From positions 248,001 through 312,000 of the forward strand of contig NZ_JFKE01000005.1 of NCBI RefSeq assembly GCF_000647975.1: a stretch of DNA of 64,000 nt, read 5' to 3'. Origin of the DNA: Actibacterium mucosum KCTC 23349 (GTDB lineage Bacteria > Pseudomonadota > Alphaproteobacteria > Rhodobacterales > Rhodobacteraceae). Shown piece after piece: positions 46,300 to 57,533 of this stretch; positions within the stretch are counted from its first letter, which is position 1, and each line of letters starts with the position of its first letter. The notes under the pieces were generated by a model. The model was not told the DNA's origin. It searched no databases and saw only the letters and a program-made list of their open reading frames with translations. Position numbers and translations under genes: made by a program.

Positions 46300-46860
46300 G
46301 TGTCCGAACCAGCTTCGATCTCCACTGGCATCGCAATGCGCTATGCCACGGCCGTCTTTGAACTGGCCAAAGAAGAGAATGCCTTGGCTGCACTTGAGGG
46401 CGACCTTGGCACATTGCAAGCCGCAATCGACGAAAGTGCTGAACTGCGCGATCTGCTGAACTCGCCGGTGTATACCCGCGAGGAGCAGGCCAAAGCTGTT
46501 TCTGCCTTGTCGTCCAAGATGGGCCTGTCGGCCGTTCTGGGCAACACGCTGAGCCTGATGGCGTCGAAGCGTCGCCTGTTCGCAACGCCGCAGCTGATCG
46601 CCGGCCTGTCCGCGCTGATCGCCGAGGACAAGGGCGAGGTGACGGCAGAAGTGACCGCCGCCAAGGCGCTGACTGCCGAGCAGCAAAAGAAACTCGCCGC
46701 GTCGCTGAAGGCCAGCACCGGCAAAGATATCAACCTGAATGTCGCCGTCGATAACAGCCTTATCGGCGGCCTCGTTGTAAAAGTGGGCTCGAAGATGGTC
46801 GACACGTCGATCCGCTCCAAGCTTGCAGCACTCCAGAACACCATGAAAGAGGTCGGATAA
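46300..46860 (+). CDS. atpH: ATP synthase F1 delta subunit
   Basis: A 186-residue stator subunit joining the F1 head to the peripheral stalk b-subunits. It starts [20 protein letters not shown] and ends [20 protein letters not shown] followed by [10 protein letters not shown]; the [20 protein letters not shown] block is the family signature. GTG at 46300 is chosen because GGAAGGG lies about six bases upstream and the conserved N-terminus begins here; the frame starting at 46171 adds unrelated residues. It is the first gene of the F1 operon; the Fo genes (a, c, b) are not in this window, the usual split in Rhodobacteraceae. Confidence 0.94.
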   Translation: MSEPASISTGIAMRYATAVFELAKEENALAALEGDLGTLQAAIDESAELRDLLNSPVYTREEQAKAVSALSSKMGLSAVLGNTLSLMASKRRLFATPQLIAGLSALIAEDKGEVTAEVTAAKALTAEQQKKLAASLKASTGKDINLNVAVDNSLIGGLVVKVGSKMVDTSIRSKLAALQNTMKEVG

Positions 46861-48399
46861 ATGGGTATCCAAGCAGCCGAAATCTCTGCGATCCTCAAGG
46901 AGCAGATCAAGAACTTTGGCCAAGAGGCCGAGGTGGCCGAAGTGGGCCGCGTGCTGAGCGTGGGCGACGGTATTGCCCGTGTGCACGGCCTGGACAATAT
47001 CCAAGCCGGCGAGATGGTCGAATTTCCCGGCGGCATCCGGGGCATGGCCCTGAACCTGGAAACCGACAACGTTGGTGTGGTTATCTTCGGTTCGGACCGC
47101 GACATTAAAGAAGGCGACGTTGTTAAGCGGACCAACGCCATCGTGGACGTGCCCGCGGGCGACGCCCTGCTGGGGCGCGTTGTCGACGGTCTGGGCAACC
47201 CGATCGACGGCAAAGGCCCGATCGAGGCGTCCGAGCGCCGCATCGCCGACGTGAAAGCGCCGGGCATCATCCCGCGTAAATCGGTGCACGAGCCGATGGC
47301 AACCGGCCTGAAATCGGTGGATGCGATGATCCCGATTGGCCGCGGCCAGCGCGAGTTGATCATTGGCGACCGTCAGACCGGCAAAACCGCCGTGGCTCTG
47401 GACGCGATCCTGAACCAGAAATCGTATAACGACGCCGCCGGCGACGACGAAAGCAAGAAGCTGTACTGCGTCTACGTTGCAGTTGGCCAAAAGCGTTCGA
47501 CCGTTGCGCAGCTGGTGAAAAAGCTGGAAGAAACCGGCGCGATCGAATACTCGATCGTCGTGGCCGCCACCGCGTCGGACCCCGCGCCGATGCAGTTCCT
47601 GGCACCCTATGCTGCCACCGCCATGGCCGAGTATTTCCGCGACAACGGCAAACACGCACTGATCATCTATGATGACCTGTCCAAGCAGGCTGTGTCGTAT
47701 CGTCAGATGTCGCTGCTGCTGCGCCGCCCGCCGGGACGTGAAGCCTATCCGGGTGACGTTTTCTATCTTCACTCGCGGCTGCTGGAACGTTCGGCCAAGC
47801 TGAACGAAGATCACGGCGCAGGCTCGCTGACCGCGCTGCCGATCATTGAAACCCAGGGCGGCGACGTGTCGGCCTTTATTCCGACCAACGTGATCTCGAT
47901 CACCGACGGTCAGATCTTCCTGGAAACCGAGCTGTTCTATCAGGGTATCCGCCCCGCCGTGAACACCGGTCTGTCGGTGAGCCGGGTTGGCTCTTCGGCC
48001 CAGACCAAGGCGATGTCGTCGGTTGCCGGCCCGGTTAAACTGTCGCTGGCGCAGTATCGCGAGATGGCCGCCTTCGCACAGTTCGGTTCGGACCTTGATG
48101 CCTCGACCCAGCGTCTGCTGAACCGTGGCGCCCGCCTGACCGAGCTGATGAAACAGCCGCAGTATTCGCCGCTGACCAACGCCGAGATCGTCTGTGTGAT
48201 CTTCGCCGGTACCAACGGGTATCTGGACGATGTCGACGTCAGCGATGTTGGCCGGTTCGAAGCTGGCATGCTGAACCACCTGCGCACCAAACACGCCGAT
48301 CTGCTGGCTGACATCACCGACAACGACCGGAAGGTGAAAGACGAGCTGGCCGACAAGGTGAAAGCTGCGCTGGACGAATTCGCAGCCGACTTCGCGTAA
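46861..48399 (+). CDS. atpA: ATP synthase F1 alpha subunit
   Basis: A 512-residue non-catalytic nucleotide-binding subunit of F1. The P-loop is visible as [16 protein letters not shown] near residue 170, followed by [19 protein letters not shown] and the alpha-type signature region [20 protein letters not shown]. It begins immediately after the atpH stop (no gap). The arginine finger region is the SVSRVGS segment. Codon bias is strong, as expected for an abundant protein. Confidence 0.98.
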   Translation: MGIQAAEISAILKEQIKNFGQEAEVAEVGRVLSVGDGIARVHGLDNIQAGEMVEFPGGIRGMALNLETDNVGVVIFGSDRDIKEGDVVKRTNAIVDVPAGDALLGRVVDGLGNPIDGKGPIEASERRIADVKAPGIIPRKSVHEPMATGLKSVDAMIPIGRGQRELIIGDRQTGKTAVALDAILNQKSYNDAAGDDESKKLYCVYVAVGQKRSTVAQLVKKLEETGAIEYSIVVAATASDPAPMQFLAPYAATAMAEYFRDNGKHALIIYDDLSKQAVSYRQMSLLLRRPPGREAYPGDVFYLHSRLLERSAKLNEDHGAGSLTALPIIETQGGDVSAFIPTNVISITDGQIFLETELFYQGIRPAVNTGLSVSRVGSSAQTKAMSSVAGPVKLSLAQYREMAAFAQFGSDLDASTQRLLNRGARLTELMKQPQYSPLTNAEIVCVIFAGTNGYLDDVDVSDVGRFEAGMLNHLRTKHADLLADITDNDRKVKDELADKVKAALDEFAADFA

Positions 48400-48414
48400 G
48401 GGAGAGATTGGCTT

Positions 48415-50734
<2,320 letters not shown>

Positions 50735-50745
50735 AGGGGGCGTAA

Positions 50746-51144
50746 ATGGCTGAGACCATGCAATTTGACCTGGTGTCACCTGAAAAGAGGCTTGCCTCGG
50801 CTCAGGTCACCGAGGTCCAGATCCCGGGCGCCGAAGGTGACCTGACGGCGATGCCAGATCATTCGCCGCTGATCACCACCCTGCGTCCCGGTGTCGTTAA
50901 GGCAACGGGTCCTGATGGCGGGCTGGAATTCGTCGTAACCGGCGGGTTTGCCGAAATCTCGGCCGCGGGTACGTCGGTTCTGGCCGAAGTTGCCGTTCCG
51001 GTGGCCGATGTGACGCGCGAGATCTTGGACGGAATGGTGGAAGAGGCCAACGCGGCCCGTGATGCCGCCGAAGCCGAAGCACAAGATGTGCTGGCCAAAC
51101 GTGCTGCCGATCTGGCTGCAATCAGCGCCTCGTTGGGCCTCTGA
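50746..51144 (+). CDS. atpC: ATP synthase F1 epsilon subunit
   Basis: A 132-residue rotor subunit and intrinsic regulator. The N-terminal beta-sandwich starts [20 protein letters not shown], with [20 protein letters not shown] as the family signature. The C-terminal helical region ([20 protein letters not shown]) is alanine/glutamate-rich. Its two-helix hairpin looks shortened, which is common in alphaproteobacteria. It is the last gene of the operon and ends before a strong terminator. Confidence 0.96.
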   Translation: MAETMQFDLVSPEKRLASAQVTEVQIPGAEGDLTAMPDHSPLITTLRPGVVKATGPDGGLEFVVTGGFAEISAAGTSVLAEVAVPVADVTREILDGMVEEANAARDAAEAEAQDVLAKRAADLAAISASLGL

Positions 51145-51171
51145 GGCCGGCACTGCGCCTTATGTGAGTTT

Positions 51172-51209
51172 CAAAACCCCCGCAACATTGCGGGGGTTTT
51201 GCCTTTTTC
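51172..51209 (+). terminator. Rho-independent terminator of the atp operon
   Basis: CAAAACCCCCGC (51172-51183) and GCGGGGGTTTTG (51190-51201) form a perfect 12-bp stem with a six-base loop, followed by CCTTTTTCCCTT. Confidence 0.9.
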
Positions 51210-51266
51210 CCTTCCAAAATCCGCCGTGATTGACAAGTAATCGGACACGCGGAGGACCGTATTCTT

Positions 51267-51617
51267 ATGCAGCGTTTGGACGGCCGTAACATTGGTGTTG
51301 ACCAAGGCGAGACGCACCTGTTCTCGGATTACGAGGACGGCGGCGCAATGTGGACAGGTTCTGGTCCACGTGAGGTGCGCAAACGGGTGACCTTCTCAGC
51401 CTCCTACAGAACACCACCATCTGTGAGTGTTGCGCTGTCGATGTGGGACATGGATCAAAAGACCAACGCGCGGGCCGAAATTCAGGCCGAGAAAGTATCG
51501 ACAACCGGATTTGAGATTGTGTTCAAGACCTGGGCCGACACCCGTATTGCACGGGTGCGGGCCAGTTGGATGGCCATCGGCGAACTTCCGTTCGACGATG
51601 ACTGGGAGCTTTACTAA
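51267..51617 (+). CDS. H-type lectin domain protein
   Basis: A 116-residue protein that is almost entirely one H-type lectin domain, named for the Helix pomatia agglutinin: VRKRVTFSASYRTPPSVSVA, LSMWDMDQKTNARAEIQAEK and VSTTGFEIVFKTWADTRIAR, ending VRASWMAIGELPFDD. The pattern F-x-x-PP-x-V, then D-x-x-x-N-x-R, then GF, then W-x-A is diagnostic. Eukaryotic members bind N-acetylgalactosamine as hexamers. There is no signal peptide, so it is cytoplasmic or exported by another route. GGAGG lies 11 bases before the ATG. It stands alone between the atp operon and the convergent prs gene. Confidence 0.78.
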   Translation: MQRLDGRNIGVDQGETHLFSDYEDGGAMWTGSGPREVRKRVTFSASYRTPPSVSVALSMWDMDQKTNARAEIQAEKVSTTGFEIVFKTWADTRIARVRASWMAIGELPFDDDWELY

Positions 51618-51624
51618 GGCAGCC

Positions 51625-52644
51625 TCAGCTGCGGGCAAACAGCCCTTCGTAAATCGGTTCGAGGGTCGTGTGATCGAACAGCGACGAGACCGACGTACCG
51701 TTCCAGATATTCAGGATCGCCTGCGCAAACATCGGCGCAGTTGGGACAATTCGGATGTTTTGTGCGGCCTGCGTGGCAGGGGTTGCCTGAATGGAGTCTG
51801 TTATGACCAGGCTTTTCATAGCAGATTTGGTGATCCGATCCTGCGCGGGGCCGGACAGCACGCCGTGCGAGATATAGGCGTGCACCTCTTTTGCGCCTTG
51901 TTCAATCAGGTGATCTGCTGCCTTGCACAGCGTGCCAGCGGTATCGCAAAGGTCGTCCACGATGATGCAGCACTTGCCTTCCACATTCCCGATCACGGTC
52001 ATCTCGGCCACTTCACCAGGTTTTTCGCGACGTTTGTCCACGATCGACAGGGGGGCATTGATCCGTTGCGCCAATTCACGGGCGCGGGCCACGCCTCCGA
52101 CATCGGGCGAAACGACCATCAGGTCATCCATCTGACCGGCGAACTGGTGCTTGATGTCCAGCGCGAAAACGGGCGACGCATATAGGTTGTCGACCGGAAT
52201 ATCGAAAAAGCCCTGGATCTGTGCCGCATGAAGGTCAAGTGTCAGGATCCGCTCGATCCCGGCTTCGACCAGCATATTGGCCACAAGTTTGGCGCTGATC
52301 GGGGTGCGAGCCTTTGTGCGGCGGTCCTGACGGGCATAGCCGAAATAGGGGATGACGGCGGTGATGCGCGAAGCCGACGAACGACGCAATGCGTCAGCAA
52401 TGATCAAAAGCTCCATCAGATTGTCATTGGCGGGGTTCGAAGTGGGCTGGACGATGAACATATCCTCGCCCCGCACGTTTTCGAACACTTCAACAAAGAT
52501 CTCTTGGTCGTTGAACCGTTCAACCCTTGCTTCGACCAAACCCATGTTCACGCCGCGATGCATGGACATCCGCCTTGCGATAGCCGTGGCCAGAGGGCGA
52601 TTGGCGTTACCAGAGATCAGCTTGGGTTCGGTGATGTTCGCCAT
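51625..52644 (-). CDS. prs: Ribose-phosphate pyrophosphokinase
   Basis: A 339-residue enzyme making PRPP from ribose 5-phosphate and ATP, feeding purine, pyrimidine, histidine and NAD synthesis. It has the N-terminal [20 protein letters not shown], the ATP-binding region [20 protein letters not shown], the class signature [20 protein letters not shown], and the PRPP loop [20 protein letters not shown]. Its product is the substrate of HisG encoded 32 kb away. The ends of prs and the lectin gene face each other across seven bases with no evident terminator. Confidence 0.97.
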   Translation of the reverse strand: MANITEPKLISGNANRPLATAIARRMSMHRGVNMGLVEARVERFNDQEIFVEVFENVRGEDMFIVQPTSNPANDNLMELLIIADALRRSSASRITAVIPYFGYARQDRRTKARTPISAKLVANMLVEAGIERILTLDLHAAQIQGFFDIPVDNLYASPVFALDIKHQFAGQMDDLMVVSPDVGGVARARELAQRINAPLSIVDKRREKPGEVAEMTVIGNVEGKCCIIVDDLCDTAGTLCKAADHLIEQGAKEVHAYISHGVLSGPAQDRITKSAMKSLVITDSIQATPATQAAQNIRIVPTAPMFAQAILNIWNGTSVSSLFDHTTLEPIYEGLFARS

Positions 52645-52690
52645 TGCGGAAAGTCCCTATTTGCGCAGGTCAGATGACAGAATCATGACG

Positions 52691-52718
52691 TTGACACCGC
52701 TTACCACCGCGATACCGT
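52691..52718 (+). promoter_or_regulatory. Candidate promoter for the HCCA isomerase-like gene
   Basis: A perfect TTGACA (52691-52696) is followed after 16 bases by TACCGT (52713-52718), 33 bases before the ATG at 52752. The -10 match is weak. Confidence 0.4.
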
Positions 52719-52751
52719 CTTGCAAACAGCCCGCTTTGGACAGGATGCAAA

Positions 52752-53351
52752 ATGCCTCATATCGAATACTATTTCTCGACGATTTCTCCCTACACCTACA
52801 TCGCGGGGACCCGGCTGGAGGAAGTTGCCAGCGCAAATGGGGCGACGATCACCTACAAGCCTTTGGACCTGATCGCGCTCTTTAGCCGTACGGGGGGTGT
52901 CCCGCCGGGGCAACGTCATGAAAGCCGCCAGGCCTGGCGCTTGCAAGAACTGCGCCGGCAGGCTGCGAAGGCAGGGGTTCCGATCAACCTGAAACCGGCG
53001 TTTTGGCCTACGAATGCAGCACCGTCATGTTACGCGGTCATTGCGGCTCAAAACGCAGGTGGCGGCAATCTTGGGGCGTTGGTCCAAGGGTTCACCCGGG
53101 CGGTGTGGGCGGAAGAAAAGGACATTTCGGACGACCGCGTTATTCGCGAAATCCTTGGAGCAAACGGGTATGACCCATCGCTTGCCGATAGCGGACTGTT
53201 AAGCGGTGCCGAAGCTTACGAGCGCAATCTGGAAGAGGCCGTGACTGCAGGAGCCTTTGGCGCGCCTTTCTATATCACGGATCGGGATGAGCGATTTTGG
53301 GGTCAGGACAGGATCGAAGACCTGGAACTGTCGCTGCAAGGAAAGCTGTAA
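52752..53351 (+). CDS. 2-hydroxychromene-2-carboxylate isomerase-like DsbA-fold protein
   Basis: A 199-residue kappa-class glutathione transferase/HCCA isomerase family protein. It starts HIEYYFSTISPYTYIAGTRL, where the serine of the SPYTY motif takes the place of the DsbA CxxC cysteine. It continues TYKPLDLIALFSRTGGV and ends VTAGAFGAPFYITDRDERFW, containing the cis-proline-type loop GAPF and GQDR contact region typical of the family. Family enzymes isomerise naphthalene-derived intermediates using glutathione, but most chromosomal copies have unknown substrates. It converges with the threonine aldolase gene across a repeat-rich gap. Confidence 0.88.
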   Translation: MPHIEYYFSTISPYTYIAGTRLEEVASANGATITYKPLDLIALFSRTGGVPPGQRHESRQAWRLQELRRQAAKAGVPINLKPAFWPTNAAPSCYAVIAAQNAGGGNLGALVQGFTRAVWAEEKDISDDRVIREILGANGYDPSLADSGLLSGAEAYERNLEEAVTAGAFGAPFYITDRDERFWGQDRIEDLELSLQGKL

Positions 53352-53352
53352 G

Positions 53353-53395
53353 CAAAAGGCGCGCCTTTGGCGCAAGGCATTTGTCTCACGCGCGG
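53353..53395. repeat. Palindromic intergenic repeat, copy 2 (inverted)
   Basis: Begins two bases after the isomerase stop. It contains the palindrome AAAGGCGCGCCTTT and a GCGCC-TTT-GGCGC stem, then GCAAGGCATTTGTCTCACGC. Read on the minus strand it aligns with the copies at 20059 and 53476 (GCG.GAGACAAA.G.CTTGCGCC). It may act as a terminator. Confidence 0.6.
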
Positions 53396-53475
53396 CCTTG
53401 CGGCTGCGCGTTCGGGTGGGTGCGGGTTGTTGGGTTGCGACATTCGCCAGCCCGTGCCGAAAGCCGAAGGCGAAA

Positions 53476-53507
53476 GGCGAGACAAAGGACTTGCGCCGCA
53501 GGCGCAC
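53476..53507. repeat. Palindromic intergenic repeat, copy 3
   Basis: GGCGAGACAAAGGACTTGCG followed by CCGCAGGCGCAC aligns with copy 1 (20059-20096) in the same orientation. It forms a TGCGCC-GCA-GGCGCA hairpin and ends at the threonine aldolase stop codon. With copy 2 in opposite orientation it frames an 80-base spacer. Confidence 0.62.
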
Positions 53508-54556
53508 TATTTGATTGTGTCCAGAAAGCTTTCCACATCCGCGGCGCTTGTGCTCCATGAGCACACGAGGCGTGCAGAGACGGCCTCGTCATCGGGGCCT
53601 TCGAGAGTTTGGTTCATCGGCCAGAGGTAGTATTGAGCACCTGCACTTTGCGCCCTTCGGTGGCCCGCACGGGGCCAGGCCGCGAAAACTTCGTTGGCCC
53701 GGGTCGGATGGAGCAGCGATGTACCGGGCAGTGTCAGAATACCCTTCGACAGCTCAGCCGCCGCCGTGTTCGCGCGCATAGCCAGTGTTCGCCACAATCC
53801 GTCGCGCAGATAAGCGGCCATCTGGGCAGAAAGGTACCGGTGCTTGGAAAACAGGTGTCCGCCACGTTTTCGGCGCAACTCAAATTCCCATGCATGTTTG
53901 GGATCGAAGAGGATCACCGCTTCGACCCCCATCAGACCGTTTTTTGTGCCGCCAAAGCTGAGCACGTCGACACCGGCCTTCCAAGTCAGTTCAGCGGGCG
54001 TGCAGCCCACTGACACCAATGCATTGGCAAACCGCGCGCCATCCATGTGCACAGGCACGTCCGCCGCGTGGGCCGTGGCGGCAATGTCGGCAATCTCGGC
54101 CGGGGTGTAGACCGCGCCAGCCTCGGTCGCGTTGGTCAAGGTCACCGCGCCCTTTTGAACATTGTGCACGCCTGCACGAGCGGTGAAATCCAAGGCCTGT
54201 GCAAGCGCGGCGGCGTCGAATTTTGCATCCGGCCCGTCCAGAAGGGTCAACTTGGCCCCGCCAGCAAAAAACTCTGGCGCGCCGCACTCGTCTTCTTCGA
54301 CATGGGCGTTGCGGTGACAGTAGATGGTTCCCCAAGGTGGACAAAGGCAGGCCAGAGACAATGCGTTTGCTGCGGTTCCAGTGGCCACCAGGTAAATCTC
54401 GGCTTCGGGCGCTTCGAACTGCGTTCGTATCTCGGCTCGTACTTCGTCCATCAGCGCGTCGGCGCCATAGGGGCTGGCATAACCTTTGTTGGCCTCAGTC
54501 AGCGCGTCGAGCACTTGCTGTGGGACGGGCGAGGTGTTGTCAGAGGCAAAAAACAT
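53507..54556 (-). CDS. Low-specificity L-threonine aldolase
   Basis: A 349-residue PLP enzyme that splits threonine or allo-threonine to glycine and acetaldehyde. Visible features are FASDNTSPVPQQVLDALTEA at the N-terminus (substrate loop), the aromatic residue stacking on PLP in HRNAHVEEDECGAPEF, the acidic contact in VPVHMDGARFANAL, and the Schiff-base Lys205 in VLSFGGTKNGLMGVEAV. Length matches the family. The stop codon lies at the edge of a palindromic repeat. The YcgN-like gene precedes it on the same strand, four bases upstream. Confidence 0.93.
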   Translation of the reverse strand: MFFASDNTSPVPQQVLDALTEANKGYASPYGADALMDEVRAEIRTQFEAPEAEIYLVATGTAANALSLACLCPPWGTIYCHRNAHVEEDECGAPEFFAGGAKLTLLDGPDAKFDAAALAQALDFTARAGVHNVQKGAVTLTNATEAGAVYTPAEIADIAATAHAADVPVHMDGARFANALVSVGCTPAELTWKAGVDVLSFGGTKNGLMGVEAVILFDPKHAWEFELRRKRGGHLFSKHRYLSAQMAAYLRDGLWRTLAMRANTAAAELSKGILTLPGTSLLHPTRANEVFAAWPRAGHRRAQSAGAQYYLWPMNQTLEGPDDEAVSARLVCSWSTSAADVESFLDTIK

Positions 54557-54560
54557 CGCG

Positions 54561-55031
54561 CTAAAGCTCCATCTCGATCAGAAAATCTTCCCACTCTTCC
54601 ACCGGCACGTCGAACTCGGACACGGTCCAGCCTTGCACGGACTGTCCTGCCTTGCGCACCGAGGCCGGATCACCCGTGATCAACGGGTGCCAGTCGGGCA
54701 GGGTACGCCCTTCCTGCAGCAGACGATAGGCGCAGGAGGCGGGCATCCAATAGGCGATGTCGGGCAGAGTCTTGGGGGTCAGAACCACGCATTCGGGCAC
54801 CAGCGACTTGCGGGCCTCGTAATGCGCACAGCGGCATGTGTTGTCGTCCAGCAGACGGCAGGCCACACGCGTAAACGCGACCTCTTGCGTCTCTTCGTCT
54901 TCCAGCTTGTTCAGGCAACATTTGCCGCAGCCATCACACAGGGCTTCCCACTCGTCCTGAGTGAGTTTTGCCAGTTGATGGCGTTCCCAAAATCGTGGGC
55001 GCAGGCCCTTGCGTTGGATCGGTTCGGACAT
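54561..55031 (-). CDS. YcgN family cysteine-cluster protein
   Basis: A 156-residue protein of the UPF0260/YcgN family: FWERHQLAKLTQDEWEALCD, then the CxxCGxCC cluster (CDGCGKCCLNKLEDEETQEV), CRLLDDNTCRCAHYEARKSL, VPECVVL and WMPASCAYRLLQEGRTLPDW. Eight conserved cysteines suggest an iron-sulfur or zinc cluster. The family has no proven function. It lies between threonine aldolase and ribF on the minus strand with short spacings, so co-transcription is likely. Confidence 0.9.
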   Translation of the reverse strand: MSEPIQRKGLRPRFWERHQLAKLTQDEWEALCDGCGKCCLNKLEDEETQEVAFTRVACRLLDDNTCRCAHYEARKSLVPECVVLTPKTLPDIAYWMPASCAYRLLQEGRTLPDWHPLITGDPASVRKAGQSVQGWTVSEFDVPVEEWEDFLIEMEL

Positions 55032-55060
55032 GGGGCGAGACTACGCCCATTGTCGCGAAG

Positions 55061-55999
55061 TTAAAGGGCGGAAAGGATCTCTCGCGCTTTTTTGCAATCT
55101 GCGTCCATCTGCGTGATCAGGGTTTCGAGGTTTTCAAAACTCAACTCGGGTCGCAAGAAGTCGACCAACGCGATGGACAGCGGGGTGCCATAGAGGTCGC
55201 CCTTGAAATTAAACAGGAAGGTTTCGCAATTGGCACGGTTCTCGCCGAACATCGGGCGCACGCCGATCGAGGCGGCACCGTGATAGGTGCCGGCATGCGG
55301 GCCTGACAGCACATCGACAAACACCGCATAGACCCCGAATTTCGGTGGATGCAGGCCGTCGATGGCCATGTTGGCAGTGGGGAAGCCCAACTCGCGACCG
55401 CGTTTTTCTCCGTGAATGACAGGCCCGTCGATACGATGCCAATGTCCAAGCATTTGTTGGGCGTCACGGGGACGACCGTCACCAAGCGCTTCGCGAATGG
55501 CGGTCGAAGAGACCTCGCCCTGATCGCCTTGAACCAACGTGGCAATAGTGACGCCGAAACCCATTTCCTTGCCGAAGACCTGCAGGTCGGAGGCATGACC
55601 CGCGCGGGCTTTGCCAAAACGGAAATCTGCCCCGACAACCACATGGTCCAGGCCCAGGCCATCGGCGATCACCTGCTGTGCAAATGCGCGTGGTTCCAAC
55701 GCGGCCAGATCAGCGTCGAACGGCAATTGAAAGAGTTGGTCGACGCCCAGCTTGGCCATGCGGTTGACCTTCGCCTGGGCATTCATCAACCGAAAGGGTG
55801 GGGCGTCGGGGGCAAAGAATTCACGTGGGTGCGGTTCAAACGTCATCACGCCCAGCGGCGCGCCCGAGGCATTGGCCGCCCCACGTGCCAGGTCGATCAC
55901 CGCCTGATGACCCAGATGCACACCGTCGAAATTGCCAATGGCCGCTGCCGCGCCGCGTTTGTCGGCAGGCAGGTTGTGCCAAGTGGTGAAAACGTCCAT
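55061..55999 (-). CDS. ribF: Bifunctional riboflavin kinase/FMN adenylyltransferase
   Basis: A 312-residue enzyme making FMN and then FAD. The N-terminal adenylyltransferase domain has AAAIGNFDGVHLGHQAVIDL (nucleotidyltransferase HxGH) and VVVGADFRFGKARAGHASDL, with SSTAIREALGDG. The C-terminal kinase domain has RGRELGFPTANMAIDGLHPP and KFGVYAVFVDV. The ATG at 55999 has GGGGGA five bases upstream and matches the family start; the one in-frame upstream ATG at 56014 is less likely. The flavoproteins encoded in this window (xanthine dehydrogenase, DadA-like oxidase) depend on its product. Confidence 0.94.
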   Translation of the reverse strand: MDVFTTWHNLPADKRGAAAAIGNFDGVHLGHQAVIDLARGAANASGAPLGVMTFEPHPREFFAPDAPPFRLMNAQAKVNRMAKLGVDQLFQLPFDADLAALEPRAFAQQVIADGLGLDHVVVGADFRFGKARAGHASDLQVFGKEMGFGVTIATLVQGDQGEVSSTAIREALGDGRPRDAQQMLGHWHRIDGPVIHGEKRGRELGFPTANMAIDGLHPPKFGVYAVFVDVLSGPHAGTYHGAASIGVRPMFGENRANCETFLFNFKGDLYGTPLSIALVDFLRPELSFENLETLITQMDADCKKAREILSAL

Positions 56000-56035
56000 G
56001 CATCCCCCGTGCAAGCACCGGGGACCCGGCGCCGA

Positions 56036-56479
56036 TCAGTCCAGCTTGCGGCTGGGCGCCATCACCAGCGCTTCGCCCTTCAGGACGACCGTATCGCCCA
56101 CCGCGCAGTGACAATCAAGAGTGACGCGGCGCTTGGCGTGGTTGATATCGCTGACAGAAACTTCGGCCCGGACACGGTCGCCGATCCGAACCGGTGCCAT
56201 GAATTTCAGGTCCTGTTTCATATAGACCGTGCCGTGGCCGGGCAGTTGCTCGCCGATCACCGCCGAGATCAGGCTGGCGGTCAGCATGCCATGGGCTATG
56301 CGGCCGTGGAAACGCGTGTCCTGGGCGTATTCTTCGTCCATATGGACCGGGTTGAAATCGGTCGAAACCTCGGCAAAAAGCTCGACATCCCGCTCGGTGA
56401 TTATCTTAATCACATGGCGGGACATGCCGATTTCCATATCTTCGATACAGATTGTGCCCCTAGGGAAATTATCCAGCAT
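56036..56479 (-). CDS. MaoC family dehydratase
   Basis: A 147-residue hot-dog fold protein: LDNFPRGTICIEDMEIGMSR, then the hydratase 2 motif FAEVSTDFNPVHMDEEYAQD (with the catalytic Asp and His), TRFHGRIAHGMLTASLISAV and GTVYMKQDLKFMAPVRIGDR. Single-domain MaoC proteins hydrate enoyl-CoA thioesters, often (R)-specific; the chain length is unknown. The start is uncertain: ATG at 56479 is chosen to match the family, but ATGs at 56503 and 56542 are in frame and none has a good ribosome-binding site. It lies 36 bases before ribF on the same strand. Confidence 0.85.
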   Translation of the reverse strand: MLDNFPRGTICIEDMEIGMSRHVIKIITERDVELFAEVSTDFNPVHMDEEYAQDTRFHGRIAHGMLTASLISAVIGEQLPGHGTVYMKQDLKFMAPVRIGDRVRAEVSVSDINHAKRRVTLDCHCAVGDTVVLKGEALVMAPSRKLD

Positions 56480-56604
56480 TTTCGTGCGTCCATCATCTGT
56501 CATGTTGCGGTGCAGCATAACGGAAGTGCTGGAAAAGATCAATCCGCGCAGTAATTTTGTCGCACCAAAGTGTGAATTGCGGCAATTTTATTTCGCGGAC
56601 AGTC

Positions 56605-57474
56605 TTATCGCAAGAAGCCGATGGTAAAAGTTGGCGACATGTTTTCAGCCTGCAGATACGCCTTTAGCGCGGCGGGGTCGGGTTGGTACGTGGTCTTGGT
56701 TTCCGCCGCGGCCAGCCCGCCCGAGATAAACACGCAATCCAGGTTCTCAGATATCGCACCACGCACATCGGTCAGGATGCCGTCGCCGACGCACAGGATG
56801 CGGTCATCGGCCACATAGGAGATTTGCGCCAGGCGGCGGCGCGCAAGGTCATAGATCGGCGGGTGCGGCTTGCCGAAATAGAGGCTTTCGCCGCCCATCT
56901 CGGTATACATTTTGGCCAGCGCCCCGGCGCACCATTCGCGCACTTCGCCGCGATCCACGACGATATCGGGATTGGCGCAAAGCAGCGGCAGGCCCTTCTG
57001 TTTGGCCAGCATCAGTTCACCCTTGTGCGCATCCAGATCGGCCAGCGGGTCCACCGGACCGCAGCAGACGATACCGTCGGCCTGATCCAGCGGCACGCGG
57101 GTGATCGCAACCGGATCTTCGATCAGCTTCAACGGGTCGAAAAAGCTGAAATCATGCGGCTGGCCCATGAAAAACACGTTCTGGCCCACGGCCCCGGTGA
57201 ACATCGCGGCGCGCGCGCTGTCGCCGGAAGTGGCGATTGTGTCCCAGGCGTCAGGGTCCACGCCGATCTTGCCCAGCTGCACCTCGACCGAGGCGCGGTG
57301 GCGCGGCGCGTTGGTGACCAGCACCACGATGCCGCCCTTGGCGCGGTACGCTTTCAGCGCGGCCACCGCCTCGGGGAAGGGGTCGCGGCCGTTATGCACA
57401 CAGCCCCACAGGTCGACGAACATGGCGTCGTAATTGGCAGAAACTTCGGAAAGCTGTTCGATGATCCGGGTCAT
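56605..57474 (-). CDS. HAD-superfamily hydrolase, TIGR01459 type
   Basis: A 289-residue phosphatase of the HAD class IIA (NagD-like) group. Motif I is DAMFVDLWGCVHNGRDPFPE, where the second aspartate of DxD is replaced by tryptophan-glycine as in the TIGR01459 subgroup. Motif II is VVLVTNAPRHRASVEV, motif III has YFGKPHPPIYDLARRRL and motif IV is ILCVGDGILTDVRGAISENL. The cap domain lies between motifs II and III. The substrate is unknown. The missing aspartate would affect phosphate transfer to water, but is a subfamily trait, not damage. Confidence 0.88.
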   Translation of the reverse strand: MTRIIEQLSEVSANYDAMFVDLWGCVHNGRDPFPEAVAALKAYRAKGGIVVLVTNAPRHRASVEVQLGKIGVDPDAWDTIATSGDSARAAMFTGAVGQNVFFMGQPHDFSFFDPLKLIEDPVAITRVPLDQADGIVCCGPVDPLADLDAHKGELMLAKQKGLPLLCANPDIVVDRGEVREWCAGALAKMYTEMGGESLYFGKPHPPIYDLARRRLAQISYVADDRILCVGDGILTDVRGAISENLDCVFISGGLAAAETKTTYQPDPAALKAYLQAENMSPTFTIGFLR

Positions 57475-57495
57475 GGGGCGCGCCTTGGCAAAGGA

Positions 57496-57527
57496 AAAGG
57501 GGCGCCCGATGCGCCCCTTTGTTGTGT
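57496..57527 (-). terminator. Rho-independent terminator after the Mn-dependent pyrophosphatase gene
   Basis: AAAGGGGCGC (57496-57505) and GCGCCCCTTT (57511-57520) pair over 10 bp around CCGAT. On the minus strand the stem is followed by TTCCTTTGCC, just before the HAD gene start. Confidence 0.8.
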
Positions 57528-57533
57528 CTGCGA

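Noticed and set aside
46264..48294. 676-codon minus-strand frame across atpH and atpA
   Set aside because: Shadow of two highly conserved ATP synthase genes. Low codon degeneracy on the opposite strand explains its length.
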